A model generated the notes under the pieces. The model did no database searches and had not been told where the DNA came from. It saw only the letters and a program-made list of their open reading frames with translations. A DNA stretch of 62,872 nucleotides from Chloroflexota bacterium. GTDB taxonomy: Bacteria; Chloroflexota; Anaerolineae; Promineifilales; Promineifilaceae. The stretch is taken from contig JAJRVV010000218.1 of NCBI GenBank assembly GCA_024277135.1, forward strand, positions 1 to 62,872. The letters run 5' to 3'. Positions 1 to 9,334 of the stretch are shown in pieces. Each line of letters opens with the position of its first letter. Position 1 is the first letter of the stretch. A program made the translations under genes and the position numbers.

Positions 1-155
1 ATAGCCCATTTGACGGCTGTTTTTCATCGTCGGGACGTTATTTTCGAGCGGCGGCCTCTTTTTCAAGCCAATGCCGCCTAATTATGTCATTTCTCAACCA
101 ATTGACGGTTGAGGCTTTTTTCGGAAGAGTCATTGTTAATTGTTAATTGTTAATT
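1..155. other. Leader region with a heptamer run
   Basis: No gene is supported here. The last 25 bases before the thioesterase ATG consist of about three copies of a TTGTTAA-type heptamer. This replaces any recognisable Shine-Dalgarno sequence and is the first of many such intergenic repeats in the window. Confidence 0.5.
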
Positions 156-581
156 ATGACAACGCCCTACAAATTTCGCGCCCAATTCCGCGTCCGTTTT
201 TACGAGACAGATGTTCAGGGGCACGTCAATTTTACCGAGTATTTCAACTATTTTGACGTGGCCTTAATCGAGTATCTGCGGGAATTGGGGTACGGCTACA
301 GCGAGATGATGAAAGAGGGCGTGGATTTGTTTTACGTGGATGCGCGCGCCAGCTACCAGACGCCATCCTATTTCGACGAAATGCTTTCGGTGCATTGCCG
401 GGCAGGGCGTTTTGGCAACAGCAGCGTCCGCTTTGATTTTCAGGCGTTTGGGGCAGACGGCCGTTTACTGGCAACAGGCGAGATTACGGCCGTCACCGCC
501 GCACCCGACACCAAAGAGAAAATCCGCGTCCCGGAGCGTCTGCGGCAGGCAGTGGCAGAGTATGAAGATAGCGTTCAGTAA
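156..581 (+). CDS. 4HBT-family acyl-CoA thioesterase (YbgC/FadM-like)
   Basis: A 141-residue hotdog-fold protein of the 4-hydroxybenzoyl-CoA thioesterase family, expected to hydrolyse an acyl-CoA in the cytoplasm. The N-terminal signature with Thr18-Asp19 followed by GHVNF fits the catalytic Asp motif of YbgC/FadM-type enzymes, and the length is normal for a single-domain member. ATG 156 is preferred over an in-frame TTG nine bases upstream because the family alignment starts near MTTPYKF. The upstream heptamer run leaves no clear ribosome binding site. The last two codons and the stop fall inside the next repeat. It opens the acyl-CoA/2-oxoacid cluster, so an aromatic or branched acyl-CoA is a plausible substrate, but this is inference. 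Confidence 0.85.
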   Translation: MTTPYKFRAQFRVRFYETDVQGHVNFTEYFNYFDVALIEYLRELGYGYSEMMKEGVDLFYVDARASYQTPSYFDEMLSVHCRAGRFGNSSVRFDFQAFGADGRLLATGEITAVTAAPDTKEKIRVPERLRQAVAEYEDSVQ

Positions 582-645
582 ACAGTGTTCAGTAAACAGT
601 ATTCAGTAAGCAGTAAACTGATCACTGAATACCGAATACTGAAAA
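573..645. repeat. TTCAGTA-type tandem repeat with inverted half
   Basis: Several 7-9 bp copies around GTTCAGTAAACA are followed by their approximate complement (ACTGAATAC), so the RNA can fold back. The run contains the thioesterase stop codon. The same family reappears at 4596-4675. Confidence 0.7.
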
Positions 646-656
646 CGGAGGAACCC

Positions 657-1679
657 ATGAAAGCGGCTGTATTCTACGCGGCCAAAGAACCATTACGAGT
701 CGAAGAAGTCCCCACCCCGGAACCGGGGCCGGGCGAGGTTTTGGTCAAAGTGGCCGCCTGCGGGCTGTGCCATACCGATTTGCATTACACCGATCACGGC
801 GTGCCCACCTTCAAAAAACCGCCGTTGATTCTAGGCCACGAAGTCTCCGGCACAATTGCCGGTTTGGGCAAAGGAGTGAGTGGCTGGAGTGAAGGCGACC
901 GGGTATTGCTGCCGGCCGTCTACGGCTGCGGCCGCTGCGCCATGTGCCGCACCGGGCGCGAAAACGTGTGCGAAAACATGGTCATGTTCGGCAACAACGT
1001 GGACGGCGGCTATGCCGAATACCTGCTGGCCCCGGCCAAAGATGTGTTGGCGCTGCCCGATGAAATCCCGCTGGTGGAAGGCGCCATCATCGCCGACGCC
1101 ACCACCACCCCTTACCACGCCGTCGTCAACCGGGGCAAAGTCCGGCCGGGAGACACGGTGGCGGTATTCGGCTGCGGCGGTATCGGCTTGAATGTGGTGC
1201 AGGTGGCGGCGGCCGTCGGCGCCAACGTCATCGCGGTGGACATCGTGGATGAAAAGTTGGGATGGGCCAAAGAGTTAGGCGCGCAAACGACCATCAATTC
1301 GGCCAATGTGGAGCGGGTAGACAAGGAAATCCGCAAGCTGACCGGCGGCGGGGCCGACATCGGCTTTGAGTGCATCGGCAATCCGATGGCGCAGGGGCAG
1401 ACGTTTAATTCGTTAAGGACGGGCGGCCGTTTCGTCGTAGTCGGTTTTGCCAGCAAACCGATGCAGTTGAACACCGGCAAAGTGATGTACCGGGAAATGG
1501 AGATCATCGGTTCGCTCGGCTGCCGGGCGGTGGATTATCCGCGCGTCATTGAGTTGGCGCGCCAGGGCAAAATCAAAGTGAAGGAACTGGTGACAGCCAG
1601 ATTTGCTCTGGATGACATCAACGAGGGGTTGGACGCGCTGCGGGCGGGCGCGGGCATCCGCTCCGTCGTTGTGCCGTAG
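657..1679 (+). CDS. Zinc-dependent alcohol dehydrogenase (MDR family)
   Basis: A 340-residue medium-chain dehydrogenase/reductase. Visible features are the catalytic zinc ligands Cys38, His61 and Glu62 (GHE motif), the structural-zinc loop with four cysteines ([15 protein letters not shown]), and a GCGGIG Rossmann fingerprint for NAD(P). The start at ATG 657 follows a GGAGGA Shine-Dalgarno; upstream in-frame codons come from the repeat and are rejected. Family members oxidise alcohols or cyclic hydroxyacyl-CoA compounds; the substrate cannot be read from sequence. Its placement next to iorAB, phenylacetate-CoA ligases and aldehyde oxidoreductase suggests a role in aryl or branched alcohol/aldehyde interconversion. 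A small inverted repeat at 1722-1743 lies after the stop. Confidence 0.85.
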   Translation: MKAAVFYAAKEPLRVEEVPTPEPGPGEVLVKVAACGLCHTDLHYTDHGVPTFKKPPLILGHEVSGTIAGLGKGVSGWSEGDRVLLPAVYGCGRCAMCRTGRENVCENMVMFGNNVDGGYAEYLLAPAKDVLALPDEIPLVEGAIIADATTTPYHAVVNRGKVRPGDTVAVFGCGGIGLNVVQVAAAVGANVIAVDIVDEKLGWAKELGAQTTINSANVERVDKEIRKLTGGGADIGFECIGNPMAQGQTFNSLRTGGRFVVVGFASKPMQLNTGKVMYREMEIIGSLGCRAVDYPRVIELARQGKIKVKELVTARFALDDINEGLDALRAGAGIRSVVVP

Positions 1680-1769
1680 GTGGACGACGAGTATTGGCAA
1701 TTGTATTAGACGGTAATCCCTGCCGCGCTGGTGTAAACGCGGCTGAAAGTTGCCCTGTTTTAATTGAGC

Positions 1770-2756
1770 ATGTCTAACCTGATCAATCCACACGACCGTT
1801 TTTTCAAAGAGGTCTTTTCGCGCCGGGATACGGCCGCCGATTTTCTGAGCCACTACCTCCCGGCCGAAATAGTCAGCATATTGGATGTGACTTCGGCTGA
1901 GATTGCCAAAGAGTCATTCATAGACCTGGAATTACAAGAACATTTCTCGGACCTGCTCTACAAGGTGGACTTGCTGGATGGGCGTGGCGCTTACGTTTAC
2001 GTGCTGTTTGAACACAAGAGCTACCCAGAGCCGTTGATAGCCTTCCAATTACTGCGCTACATGGTGCGGATATGGGAGCAATCACTCAAGCAAAGCAGCA
2101 AACTAGGCCCAATTATTCCCCTTGTAGTGTATCATGGAAGGACAGAATGGAAGATACCGTTAAGTTTGCGGGAACTTCTCGACACGCCCCAGGAAATGGC
2201 TCCATTTGTGCCAGATTACCGGTACTGGCTGTGCGATCTGGGACAATACAGCGACGAAGACATTCGCGGCGCAGTCATGTTACAGGTGGCCTTGCTTGTG
2301 CTCAAGTACGTACTGCGCGACGAACTGGTCGAGCGCGCGCCGGGTATTCTGACATTGATGAAAGAACTGACTACGCAACGAACCGGGTTGGACTTTTTGG
2401 CAACAGTCTTGCGTTACCTGGTCACAGCAACCAATAAAATAAGTGAAGCAGAATTAAAGGAAGCAATAGAAAAAGCTTTTCCAGAAGGAGGTGCAATCGT
2501 GTCTACAATTGCCCAAAAATGGATTGAAGAAGGTGTACAGCAAGGGCTGGAACAAGGACTGGAACAAGGCGCGCGGCAAGGGCTGTTAAATGGTATTGAG
2601 CTGGGATTGGAACTCAAATTTAGCGTGGAAGGATTACAAGCGCTGCCAGAAATCCGCAAGATTGAGGACGTGGACGTTTTGCGAGCCATCCACGCCGGGA
2701 TAAAGACGGCCGACACCCTGGACGAGTTACGCCAGATTTACCGGCAGACAGGCTGA
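1770..2756 (+). CDS. Rpn-family PD-(D/E)XK nuclease/transposase-like protein
   Basis: A 328-residue member of the Rpn (recombination-promoting nuclease, transposase_31) family. The N-terminus (NPHDRFFKEVF) and the segment YVLFEHKSYPE are typical, with Glu-x-Lys of the restriction-like nuclease core visible. The C-terminus has the glycine/glutamine-rich repeats (QGLEQGLEQGARQG) common in this family. Rpn proteins promote RecA-independent recombination in E. coli and are common in Chloroflexota and cyanobacteria genomes as dispersed paralogues. The start is placed at ATG 1770 (MSNLINPHD), not at the TTG two codons earlier. It interrupts the metabolic cluster and has no evident functional tie to its neighbours. 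Confidence 0.85.
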   Translation: MSNLINPHDRFFKEVFSRRDTAADFLSHYLPAEIVSILDVTSAEIAKESFIDLELQEHFSDLLYKVDLLDGRGAYVYVLFEHKSYPEPLIAFQLLRYMVRIWEQSLKQSSKLGPIIPLVVYHGRTEWKIPLSLRELLDTPQEMAPFVPDYRYWLCDLGQYSDEDIRGAVMLQVALLVLKYVLRDELVERAPGILTLMKELTTQRTGLDFLATVLRYLVTATNKISEAELKEAIEKAFPEGGAIVSTIAQKWIEEGVQQGLEQGLEQGARQGLLNGIELGLELKFSVEGLQALPEIRKIEDVDVLRAIHAGIKTADTLDELRQIYRQTG

Positions 2757-2768
2757 GAGAAAAGAGAC

Positions 2769-2813
2769 GGGGACTGGAGGCTAGAAACCGCCAGTCCCCA
2801 ATCTTCAGCCTCT
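2769..2813. repeat. Intergenic inverted repeat
   Basis: GGGGACTGG (2769-2777) pairs with CCAGTCCCC (2791-2799), and a flanking AGGCT/AGCCT pair continues the pattern. It lies between the Rpn gene and iorA and resembles the ACTGGAG family at 9247-9320. It may act as a transcript hairpin. Confidence 0.55.
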
Positions 2814-2827
2814 AAAAGAGTGACAAC

Positions 2828-4603
2828 ATGGAAGCAAATCAAACTCAACCAATACGCGAACTACTTCTCGGCAATCAAGCCATCGCTCGCGGCGCATGGG
2901 AAGCGGGCGTAACCTTTGTCTCCGGCTATCCGGGCACGCCCAGCACCGAAATCATCGAAACGCTGGCGAAACGATACCCGGAAGCGAATCCCCGCTGGTC
3001 AACCAATGAAAAAGTCGCGTTTGAAGAAGGCATGGGCGCCGCCATCGGCGGCTTGCGCGTGCTGGTGACGATGAAGCACGTCGGCCTGAATGTGGCCGCC
3101 GATGCGTTCATGGTCTTCCCTTACGCCGGCACCAACGGCGGCTTTGTCTTCATCTCGGCCGACGATCCGGGCATGCACTCCTCGCAAAACGAGCAGGACA
3201 ACCGCTATTTCGGCCGGATGGGTAAGGTTCCCATTTGGGAGCCAAGCGACGCCCAGGAATGCCGGGATATGGTCATCGCCGCTTTTGACCTCTCAGAGCA
3301 GTTCAGCACGCCGGTGATGCTGCGGACGACGACCCGGTTGGCGCATCACAAGGGGCTGGTGGCGGTTGGCCCGCGGCAGGAAGTGGCGCAGCGGGAATTT
3401 GTGCCGGACGCGAAGCGGTTTTCGGTGCCGATTTACCGCAAATTGCACCGGCCCCGGGTAGAAGAGCGGCTGGATGCGCTGCGCGCCTACGCCGAAACCT
3501 GCCCATTTAATCGGGTGGAACACAGCGACAGCGCCGTTGGCGTGGTCACGTCTGGCATCGCTTACCAATATGTCAAAGAGACGCTGCCGGAAGCGGGCGT
3601 TTTGCGTCTGGGCATGACCCATCCCCTGCCGCCCAACCTGCTGCGCGATTTTTGCCAACAGTATGAAACGGTGTATGTAATAGAAGAAGGGGAACCGTTC
3701 ATCGAAGAGTACATGCTCAGCCAAGGCATCGCCAACATCCAGGGGAAAGATTTGTTTGGCGTGATTGGCGAGTATTCGCCGGGACGGCTGCGCCAGGCTT
3801 TGAACCTGGGTGACGTGCCCCAGCCGTACACCGAAGACATCACGCTGCTGCCCCGGCCGCCCATGTTTTGCGTCGGCTGCGGCCACCGGACGGTGTTCTC
3901 GGCGCTGCGCCAACTGAAGGTGACGGTGGCCGGAGACATTGGCTGTTACACGATGGGGGCTTTGCCGCCTTTTGAAGCGGAACATACCACCTTTTGCATG
4001 GGCGCCAGCATCGGCACGGCCGTTGGCCTGGAACAAGCCGGTCATGAACGGGTGGTCGCCATCATCGGCGACTCCACCTTCATCCACGCCGGCATCCCGC
4101 CCCTGATTGACGCCGTGTACAATGGCAGCAACCTGACGCTGATCATTTTGGACAACTCCACCACCGGCATGACCGGCGCCCAACCCCACGCCGCCACTGG
4201 CCAAAACGTGTTGGGGCAGGAAGCGCCCAAGCTGAATCTGGCGGGAATTTGTGAAGCGGCCGGCGTGGATAAAGTGACGGTAGTGGATACCTGGCAGCGG
4301 AAAGAGATGGCGCGGACGCTGCGGAAGGCAGTTAACCACAAGGGGCCGTCTGTGGTCATCGCCCAGGGGCCGTGTGTGCAGCTGCCGGAGATGAAATACC
4401 GGGATATTCCCCCGTACACTGTTATTGAGGCGTTATGTACCCAATGCGACGCCTGCTTTAAGGTATGGTGTCCGGCCATCAAACGCACCGATATGAATTT
4501 CCCCCAAATTGCCGGGGATGAATGTACATCCTGCACCGTCTGCGCCCAGGTTTGCCCCACGGAGGCGATTGTGTTGGCGGAGGTGACTGTCGGTAACCAG
4601 TAA
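2828..4603 (+). CDS. iorA: Indolepyruvate:ferredoxin oxidoreductase, alpha subunit
   Basis: A 591-residue protein with the full IorA layout: an N-terminal pyrimidine-binding domain (GYPGTPSTEI near residue 37), a central domain, a TPP pyrophosphate-binding domain (FCVGCGHRT, then GDSTFIHAG and LDNSTTGMTG for the Mg-TPP site), and a C-terminal 2x[4Fe-4S] ferredoxin domain with clusters CTQCDAC and CTSCTVCAQVCP. With IorB it oxidatively decarboxylates arylpyruvates to arylacetyl-CoA and reduces ferredoxin. The length matches the family. It is followed at 82 bp by iorB, with a repeat between them. The context (phenylacetate-CoA ligases, aldehyde oxidoreductase) supports aromatic amino acid fermentation or the reverse reaction. 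Confidence 0.93.
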   Translation: MEANQTQPIRELLLGNQAIARGAWEAGVTFVSGYPGTPSTEIIETLAKRYPEANPRWSTNEKVAFEEGMGAAIGGLRVLVTMKHVGLNVAADAFMVFPYAGTNGGFVFISADDPGMHSSQNEQDNRYFGRMGKVPIWEPSDAQECRDMVIAAFDLSEQFSTPVMLRTTTRLAHHKGLVAVGPRQEVAQREFVPDAKRFSVPIYRKLHRPRVEERLDALRAYAETCPFNRVEHSDSAVGVVTSGIAYQYVKETLPEAGVLRLGMTHPLPPNLLRDFCQQYETVYVIEEGEPFIEEYMLSQGIANIQGKDLFGVIGEYSPGRLRQALNLGDVPQPYTEDITLLPRPPMFCVGCGHRTVFSALRQLKVTVAGDIGCYTMGALPPFEAEHTTFCMGASIGTAVGLEQAGHERVVAIIGDSTFIHAGIPPLIDAVYNGSNLTLIILDNSTTGMTGAQPHAATGQNVLGQEAPKLNLAGICEAAGVDKVTVVDTWQRKEMARTLRKAVNHKGPSVVIAQGPCVQLPEMKYRDIPPYTVIEALCTQCDACFKVWCPAIKRTDMNFPQIAGDECTSCTVCAQVCPTEAIVLAEVTVGNQ

Positions 4604-4675
4604 GCAGTGTTCAGTAAGCAGTGTTCAGTGTTCAGTGTTCAGTAAATCGCCCACCGATCACTGAATACTGATCAA
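4596..4675. repeat. GTTCAGTA-type tandem repeat with inverted half
   Basis: The same family as 573-645: repeated AGTGTTCAGTA units, then ATCACTGAATACTGATC. It begins within the last codons of iorA and fills the iorA-iorB gap. Confidence 0.7.
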
Positions 4676-4685
4676 AGAGGCAACT

Positions 4686-5315
4686 ATGAGCAAAGTTTAC
4701 AGCCTGATGTTCGCCGGGGTCGGCGGGCAAGGATCATTACTCGTCGCGGAACTCGCCTCCATCGCCGCCGCCCATGCCGGGTACGATGTGAAGCAGACGG
4801 AGGTGCATGGCGTCTCCCAACGGGGCGGCAGTGTAGAAACCCACGTGCGCTTTGGCGGCAAGGTGTACTCTCCCGTTGTCACCCCAGGCGAAGCGACGGC
4901 CGTCATTGCCCTGGAAAAATTGGAGGCGCTCCGTTTTGCCCATTACGTCCATCCCGACAACGGCGTCATCCTGGTCAATGTCTATGAAATCATTCCCGGC
5001 TCGGTGACCGGGGCCGCCGAAGTGTATCCGTATCAAACGATTGAATATCTACAGGCCAAAGGGCTGGCAGTTAAGCCATTGGCGGCTTCTCAGATCGCCC
5101 GTGATTTGGGGGACGGCCGTATGGCCAACGTGGTCATGATCGGGGCGCTCTCGGCACTATTGCCCATCCCCCAAACAAGCTGGCAAAAAGCGCTGCAAAT
5201 TCGCCTGCCCACTCGCTATCTGCAAAACAACCAAAAAGCCTTTGCCGCCGGACGGCAACTGATGGCGGCTTCTCCCGTCAGCGGTCAAGCCCTGACGGTT
5301 CAAGGAGGAAAATGA
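4686..5315 (+). CDS. iorB: Indolepyruvate:ferredoxin oxidoreductase, beta subunit
   Basis: A 209-residue protein with the gamma/beta domain typical of 2-oxoacid:ferredoxin oxidoreductases: the GVGGQGSLL start motif and VHGVSQRGGSVETHVRFG. It forms the catalytic complex with IorA and lacks cofactor motifs of its own, as expected. The start ATG follows an AAAGAGG ribosome binding site. Its stop is one base before the ATG of the LeuA-like gene, which has its own AAGGAGG, so the two are almost certainly co-transcribed. Confidence 0.92.
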   Translation: MSKVYSLMFAGVGGQGSLLVAELASIAAAHAGYDVKQTEVHGVSQRGGSVETHVRFGGKVYSPVVTPGEATAVIALEKLEALRFAHYVHPDNGVILVNVYEIIPGSVTGAAEVYPYQTIEYLQAKGLAVKPLAASQIARDLGDGRMANVVMIGALSALLPIPQTSWQKALQIRLPTRYLQNNQKAFAAGRQLMAASPVSGQALTVQGGK

Positions 5316-5316
5316 A

Positions 5317-6603
5317 ATGGCAGACACCCCGCTAGAATCTCAAGAACTTATTTATGACTGGAACCTCGTCTCGCCAGCGCCAGCCCCCAAACGCCGGGTG
5401 ATGGTCACGGATGAATCCCTGCGCGATGGTCTGCAATCCCCTTCCATCCTCCATCCTGAGATCGAAGACAAGGTTTACCTGCTCTATCTCATGCGCGATT
5501 TAGGCGTAGACGCCGCCGACCTCGGTTTATGCGGCGCCGGCGAACGGTTTAAGTACCACGTCACCGTCCTGGCCCGCGAAATCGCTAAGCAAGGGATGAA
5601 CATCCAGCCTCAAAGCGCCGCCCGCACCATGATCTCGGACATCGCGCCCATTGTAGACGCCTCTGAAGAAGCGGGCATACCGATTGAAGCGGCCGTCTTC
5701 CTCGGAACCAGCCCCATCCGCCAATACGCCGAAGGCTGGACTCTGGACTTTCTCCTGCGCCAAACCGAAGAATCCGTCAGCTTTGCAGTCGAGCACGGCT
5801 TGCCCGTCATGTTCGTCACCGAAGACACCACCCGCGCCCGACCAGAAGCCCTAAAACAAGTCTACGCCGCTGCCATCCGCGCCGGCGCTCAACGCATTTG
5901 CGCCGCCGATACTGTCGGTCACGCTACGCCTGAGGGCGTTCGCGCCCTGATCACCTATCTCCGTCAAGTTGTTGACGAAATCAACCCAAAGGTAGGCATA
6001 GATTGGCATGGGCATCGCGATCGCGGCCTGGACATCGTCAACACCCTGGTCGCCATCGAAGCCGGCGCTGACCGGGTTCACGCCTGCGGCATGGGCATTG
6101 GCGAACGCAGCGGCAACACCCCCATGGAACTTCTGCTCGTCAATCTCAACCTGATGGGCTGGGCCGACCGCGATTTGACGCGGCTGCCTGAATACTGCCA
6201 GCTCATCAGCGAAAAATGCGGCGTCTCCATCCCCTTCAACTATCCCGTCGTCGGCGCCGACTCCTTCCGCACCGCTACCGGCGTTCATGCCGCCGCCATC
6301 GTCAAAGCGTTAGAGAAAGGGGATGATTGGCTCACCGACTGCGTTTACTGCGGCGTACCAGCTTGCATGGTCGGCCGGGAGCAAAGCATCGAAATTGGCC
6401 CTATGTCGGGCGAACATAATGTCCGCTATTATTTGCGCGAACATGACATCCAGGAACACCCCGTTTTTGTGGAGAAAATTTTGACCGCAGCCAAACGATC
6501 CAACCGTTTGTTGGGCGAAGAAGATGTGCTGCGGATGGTGCGGATTATGCGCGAACGCATCATCGCCGGTCAAGGCATTGAAGACAGTGATTTGATCCCA
6601 TAG
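5317..6603 (+). CDS. LeuA-like 2-oxoacid/acetyl-CoA synthase (DRE-TIM family)
   Basis: A 428-residue DRE-TIM metallolyase-superfamily enzyme. The N-terminal SLRDGLQSP motif supplies Arg36-Asp37, the metal-binding H231xH233 is followed by RDRGLD, and GIGERSGN at 260-267 is the flap motif shared by isopropylmalate, homocitrate and citramalate synthases rather than by HMG-CoA lyases. It should condense a 2-oxoacid with acetyl-CoA. It is shorter than LeuA and lacks the C-terminal regulatory domain, so it is probably not feedback-inhibited in the usual way. With LeuC-, LeuD- and LeuB-like genes in the same window it can supply the first step of a 2-oxoacid chain-elongation cycle. Substrate unknown; homologous 2-benzylmalate synthase (HphA) is a precedent. 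The start has a strong AAGGAGG. Confidence 0.8.
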   Translation: MADTPLESQELIYDWNLVSPAPAPKRRVMVTDESLRDGLQSPSILHPEIEDKVYLLYLMRDLGVDAADLGLCGAGERFKYHVTVLAREIAKQGMNIQPQSAARTMISDIAPIVDASEEAGIPIEAAVFLGTSPIRQYAEGWTLDFLLRQTEESVSFAVEHGLPVMFVTEDTTRARPEALKQVYAAAIRAGAQRICAADTVGHATPEGVRALITYLRQVVDEINPKVGIDWHGHRDRGLDIVNTLVAIEAGADRVHACGMGIGERSGNTPMELLLVNLNLMGWADRDLTRLPEYCQLISEKCGVSIPFNYPVVGADSFRTATGVHAAAIVKALEKGDDWLTDCVYCGVPACMVGREQSIEIGPMSGEHNVRYYLREHDIQEHPVFVEKILTAAKRSNRLLGEEDVLRMVRIMRERIIAGQGIEDSDLIP

Positions 6604-6640
6604 GGTTCGCTCGTTTTTAACTTTCCTGTTTCGGACGGCA

Positions 6641-6668
6641 TGTTTCGGGAATTGCAATTCCCGAAACA
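6641..6668. repeat. Perfect 28-bp palindrome
   Basis: TGTTTCGGGAATT and its exact complement meet at a central GC, after the LeuA-like stop and 150 bp before livK. Outer AACTTT/AAAGTT arms extend it imperfectly. It may be a transcript hairpin or a protein-binding palindrome separating the synthase gene from the transporter operon. No T-tract follows. Confidence 0.6.
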
Positions 6669-6819
6669 CCAAAGTTGCGGATGACCACAAACTGATCGAC
6701 CTCTGCTTCAAGGCGACTTCAGGCAAAGGGCGATTAAAGGAGATGGAAATATCGAAATAAACTGGCACCTTTCTCTCGCACGCGACACATTGACTGTGTG
6801 ATTTTGGAGGAGATTTTAG

Positions 6820-9237
6820 ATGAACAAAAAGCTCTACAAGTTCTTGGTCTTACTCATTATGCTTTCCCTGGCATTGGCGGCTTGTCAGGGAGGTGATAAA
6901 GATACAGGTGGCGAAGAGGCCACCGAGTCCCCCACTTCAGCCCCGGCTCAAGCGACAAACACACCGCTTCCGGCCGAACAAGTAGGGGAACCGTACAAAA
7001 TTGGCGTGTTCTTCTACGTTACCGGCCCGGCCTCATCTCTGGGTGTTCCGGAACGGGATACGGCTTTAATGGTTGCGGAACAGGTGAATGCGGCCGGCGG
7101 CATCGAAGGCCCCGATGGGTTAATGCACCCCCTGGAATTGATCATGGAGGATGATCAAACCAGCGCCGACGAAGCTTTGCTCATCGTCAAACGGTTCATC
7201 GAACAGGAAAATGTCCCCATTATCGTGGGCGGCACAGCCAGCGGCATCAGTCTGGCAGTCATTGATACTATTACAGAAGCAAGCGTCCCCTTTATTTCTA
7301 ATGCCTCGTCCAGCGCCATTATCCAGCCGGTAGAGGAACGGTATTGGATATTCAAGACGCCACAGACAAACACACCGGTGGCCCAAGTGCAGGGCGATTG
7401 GATGGTAGCCAAAGGCATCACCAAGATCGCCTCGTTTGGCGTCAACAACGGCTTTGGCGTAGATTCGATGAGCGCGCTGCAAGCGGTGACGGCCGATTTG
7501 GGCATCGAGATCGTCTGGGAAGGGACGTTTGAGCCGGGCGACACCGACTTCTCCGCCCAACTAACACAGATCGCCGGTTCCGGCGCAGAGGCGTTGATCG
7601 TCCACGCCACACCTGGCGAAGGCGCGCCGTTGACGGTGCAGTTCCGCGACCTGGGACTAAACATCCCCATCGTGCAAAATCACGGCATCGGCAACCAGGC
7701 GTTCATTGACCTGGCCGGCGATGCGGCGGAAGGGGTGATGTTCCCCATCGGCAAACTGCTGGTGGTTGACGACCTGCCCGCCACCGATCCACAAAAAGGC
7801 GTCCTGACCCAATACATCGCCGATTACACCGAGTACACCAGCGGCGCCACGCCCAGCACCTTCGGCGGCCACGCCTGGGACTCGATGCAGATGGCGATCA
7901 TGGCCTTGAGCGAGGTGGGGTCAGACCCGGCGGCGATTCGGGATTACCTGGAAGGGATTCAGAATTTCGCCGGGATCTCCGGGGTGTTCAATCTCTCGGC
8001 CGAAGATCATAACGGCATCGGCAAAGAGACGTTGGTGATGGTGGAGATCAAAGATGGCAGTTGGGAATATGTGCCGCCGGCGACCTATGCCCAAGCGCCA
8101 ACGGTCGGCCTACGGGAAACGGGCGAACCGTACAAAATCGGCGTCTTCTTCTCGGCCACCGGCCCAGCCTCTTCGTTAGGGGTTCCTGAACGGGAAACGG
8201 CCGCTATGCTCGTGGATCAAGTGAACGCCAAAGGGGGTCTGCTAGGCCCAGATGGCAAGCTACACCTGATCGAAATGATATTCGAAGATGATCAGACGAG
8301 CGCCGATGAAGCGCTGCTCATCGTCAAACGATTCATCGAGCAGGAAAATGTGCCCATCATCGTGGGCGGCACAGCCAGCGGCATCAGTCTGGCGGTGATT
8401 GACACCATCAGCGAAGCAGAAACGCCCTTCATCTCCAACGCCTCGTCCAGCGCCATCATCCAGCCGGTCGAAGAACGGTATTGGATATTCAAGACGCCGC
8501 AGACGAATCTGCCGGTGGCGCAGGTGCAAGGCGATTGGATGGCGGCTAACGGCATCACCAAGATCGCCTCGTTTGGCGTCAACAATGGCTTTGGCGTGGA
8601 TTCGATGGGCGCTTTACAGACGGTGGCGGCCGACCTGGGCATTGAGATCGTTTGGGAAGGGACGTTTGAACCGGGTGATACCGACTTCGCAGCGCAGTTG
8701 ACTCAAATCGCCGGTTCCGGCGTTGAGGCGTTGATCGTTCACGCCACGCCTGGCGAGGGCGCGCCGCTGACGGTGCAGTTCCGCGACCTAGGGTTGGAGA
8801 TGCCCATCTTGCAAAATCACGGCATCGGCAACCAGGCGTTCATTGACCTGGCCGGCGACGCGGCGGAAGGGGTGATGTTCCCCATCGGCAAGTTGCTGGT
8901 GGCTGACGGCTTGCCGGACACCGACCCCCAGAAAGCGACGCTGTTGCAATATATCAGCGACTACACCGAGTATACCGGCAACACGCCCAGCACCTTCGGC
9001 GGCCACGCCTGGGATTCGATGCAAATGGCCTTCTCCGCTTTGCAGGCGGTTGGCCCTGATCCGGCGGCGATTCGGGATTACCTGGAAGGGATTCAGAATT
9101 TCGCCGGGATTTCGGGCATTTTCAACCTGTCGGATGCGGATCACAATGGCATTGGCAAGGAATCGCTGGTATTGGTAATGATTCAGGATGGCACATGGGT
9201 GTATGTGTCGCCGGAAATGTACCCAGAAGTTCCGTAG
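6820..9237 (+). CDS. livK: Tandem-fused branched-chain/aromatic amino acid binding lipoprotein
   Basis: An 805-residue lipoprotein with a type II signal peptide (LALAAC, lipidated Cys22), a Thr/Pro/Ala-rich linker to about residue 55, then two complete periplasmic-binding-protein domains of the LivK (Peripla_BP_6) type: about 56-430 and 434-805. The two modules are very similar over their whole length (for example both contain GIGNQAFIDLAGDAAEGVMF), so this is a recent in-frame duplication. Normal LivK proteins have one domain of about 370 residues. It should capture amino acids or aromatic acids at the membrane surface for the LivHMGF importer that follows. The start ATG follows GGAGGAG. Two sites per polypeptide may raise local capture capacity or allow two specificities. 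Confidence 0.92.
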   Translation: MNKKLYKFLVLLIMLSLALAACQGGDKDTGGEEATESPTSAPAQATNTPLPAEQVGEPYKIGVFFYVTGPASSLGVPERDTALMVAEQVNAAGGIEGPDGLMHPLELIMEDDQTSADEALLIVKRFIEQENVPIIVGGTASGISLAVIDTITEASVPFISNASSSAIIQPVEERYWIFKTPQTNTPVAQVQGDWMVAKGITKIASFGVNNGFGVDSMSALQAVTADLGIEIVWEGTFEPGDTDFSAQLTQIAGSGAEALIVHATPGEGAPLTVQFRDLGLNIPIVQNHGIGNQAFIDLAGDAAEGVMFPIGKLLVVDDLPATDPQKGVLTQYIADYTEYTSGATPSTFGGHAWDSMQMAIMALSEVGSDPAAIRDYLEGIQNFAGISGVFNLSAEDHNGIGKETLVMVEIKDGSWEYVPPATYAQAPTVGLRETGEPYKIGVFFSATGPASSLGVPERETAAMLVDQVNAKGGLLGPDGKLHLIEMIFEDDQTSADEALLIVKRFIEQENVPIIVGGTASGISLAVIDTISEAETPFISNASSSAIIQPVEERYWIFKTPQTNLPVAQVQGDWMAANGITKIASFGVNNGFGVDSMGALQTVAADLGIEIVWEGTFEPGDTDFAAQLTQIAGSGVEALIVHATPGEGAPLTVQFRDLGLEMPILQNHGIGNQAFIDLAGDAAEGVMFPIGKLLVADGLPDTDPQKATLLQYISDYTEYTGNTPSTFGGHAWDSMQMAFSALQAVGPDPAAIRDYLEGIQNFAGISGIFNLSDADHNGIGKESLVLVMIQDGTWVYVSPEMYPEVP

Positions 9238-9246
9238 CTCTTAAGA

Positions 9247-9320
9247 CGAGAGACTAGAGTAGAGACTGGAGACTGGAAATTGAACCTTCCAGTCTCCAGT
9301 TAATCAGTCTCCAGTCTCCT
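9247..9320. repeat. AGACTGG-type tandem repeat forming a hairpin
   Basis: Copies of GAGACTGG are followed by TTCCAGTCTCCAGT and AGTCTCCAGTCTCC, the inverted complement. The repeat fills the livK-livH gap and ends at the livH ribosome binding site. Confidence 0.7.
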
Positions 9321-9334
9321 TTTTGGAGGTCGGC

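Noticed and set aside
585..656. Upstream extension of the alcohol dehydrogenase
   Set aside because: Encoded by the intergenic GTTCAGTA repeat; the ATG at 657 has the ribosome binding site and the family start.
1722..1743. Inverted repeat after the alcohol dehydrogenase as a terminator
   Set aside because: Only a 6-bp stem with a 10-base loop and no T-tract; noted but not annotated as a terminator.
3293..4339. Antisense frame of 348 codons opposite iorA
   Set aside because: No domain, no start signals, and iorA is unmistakable on the + strand.
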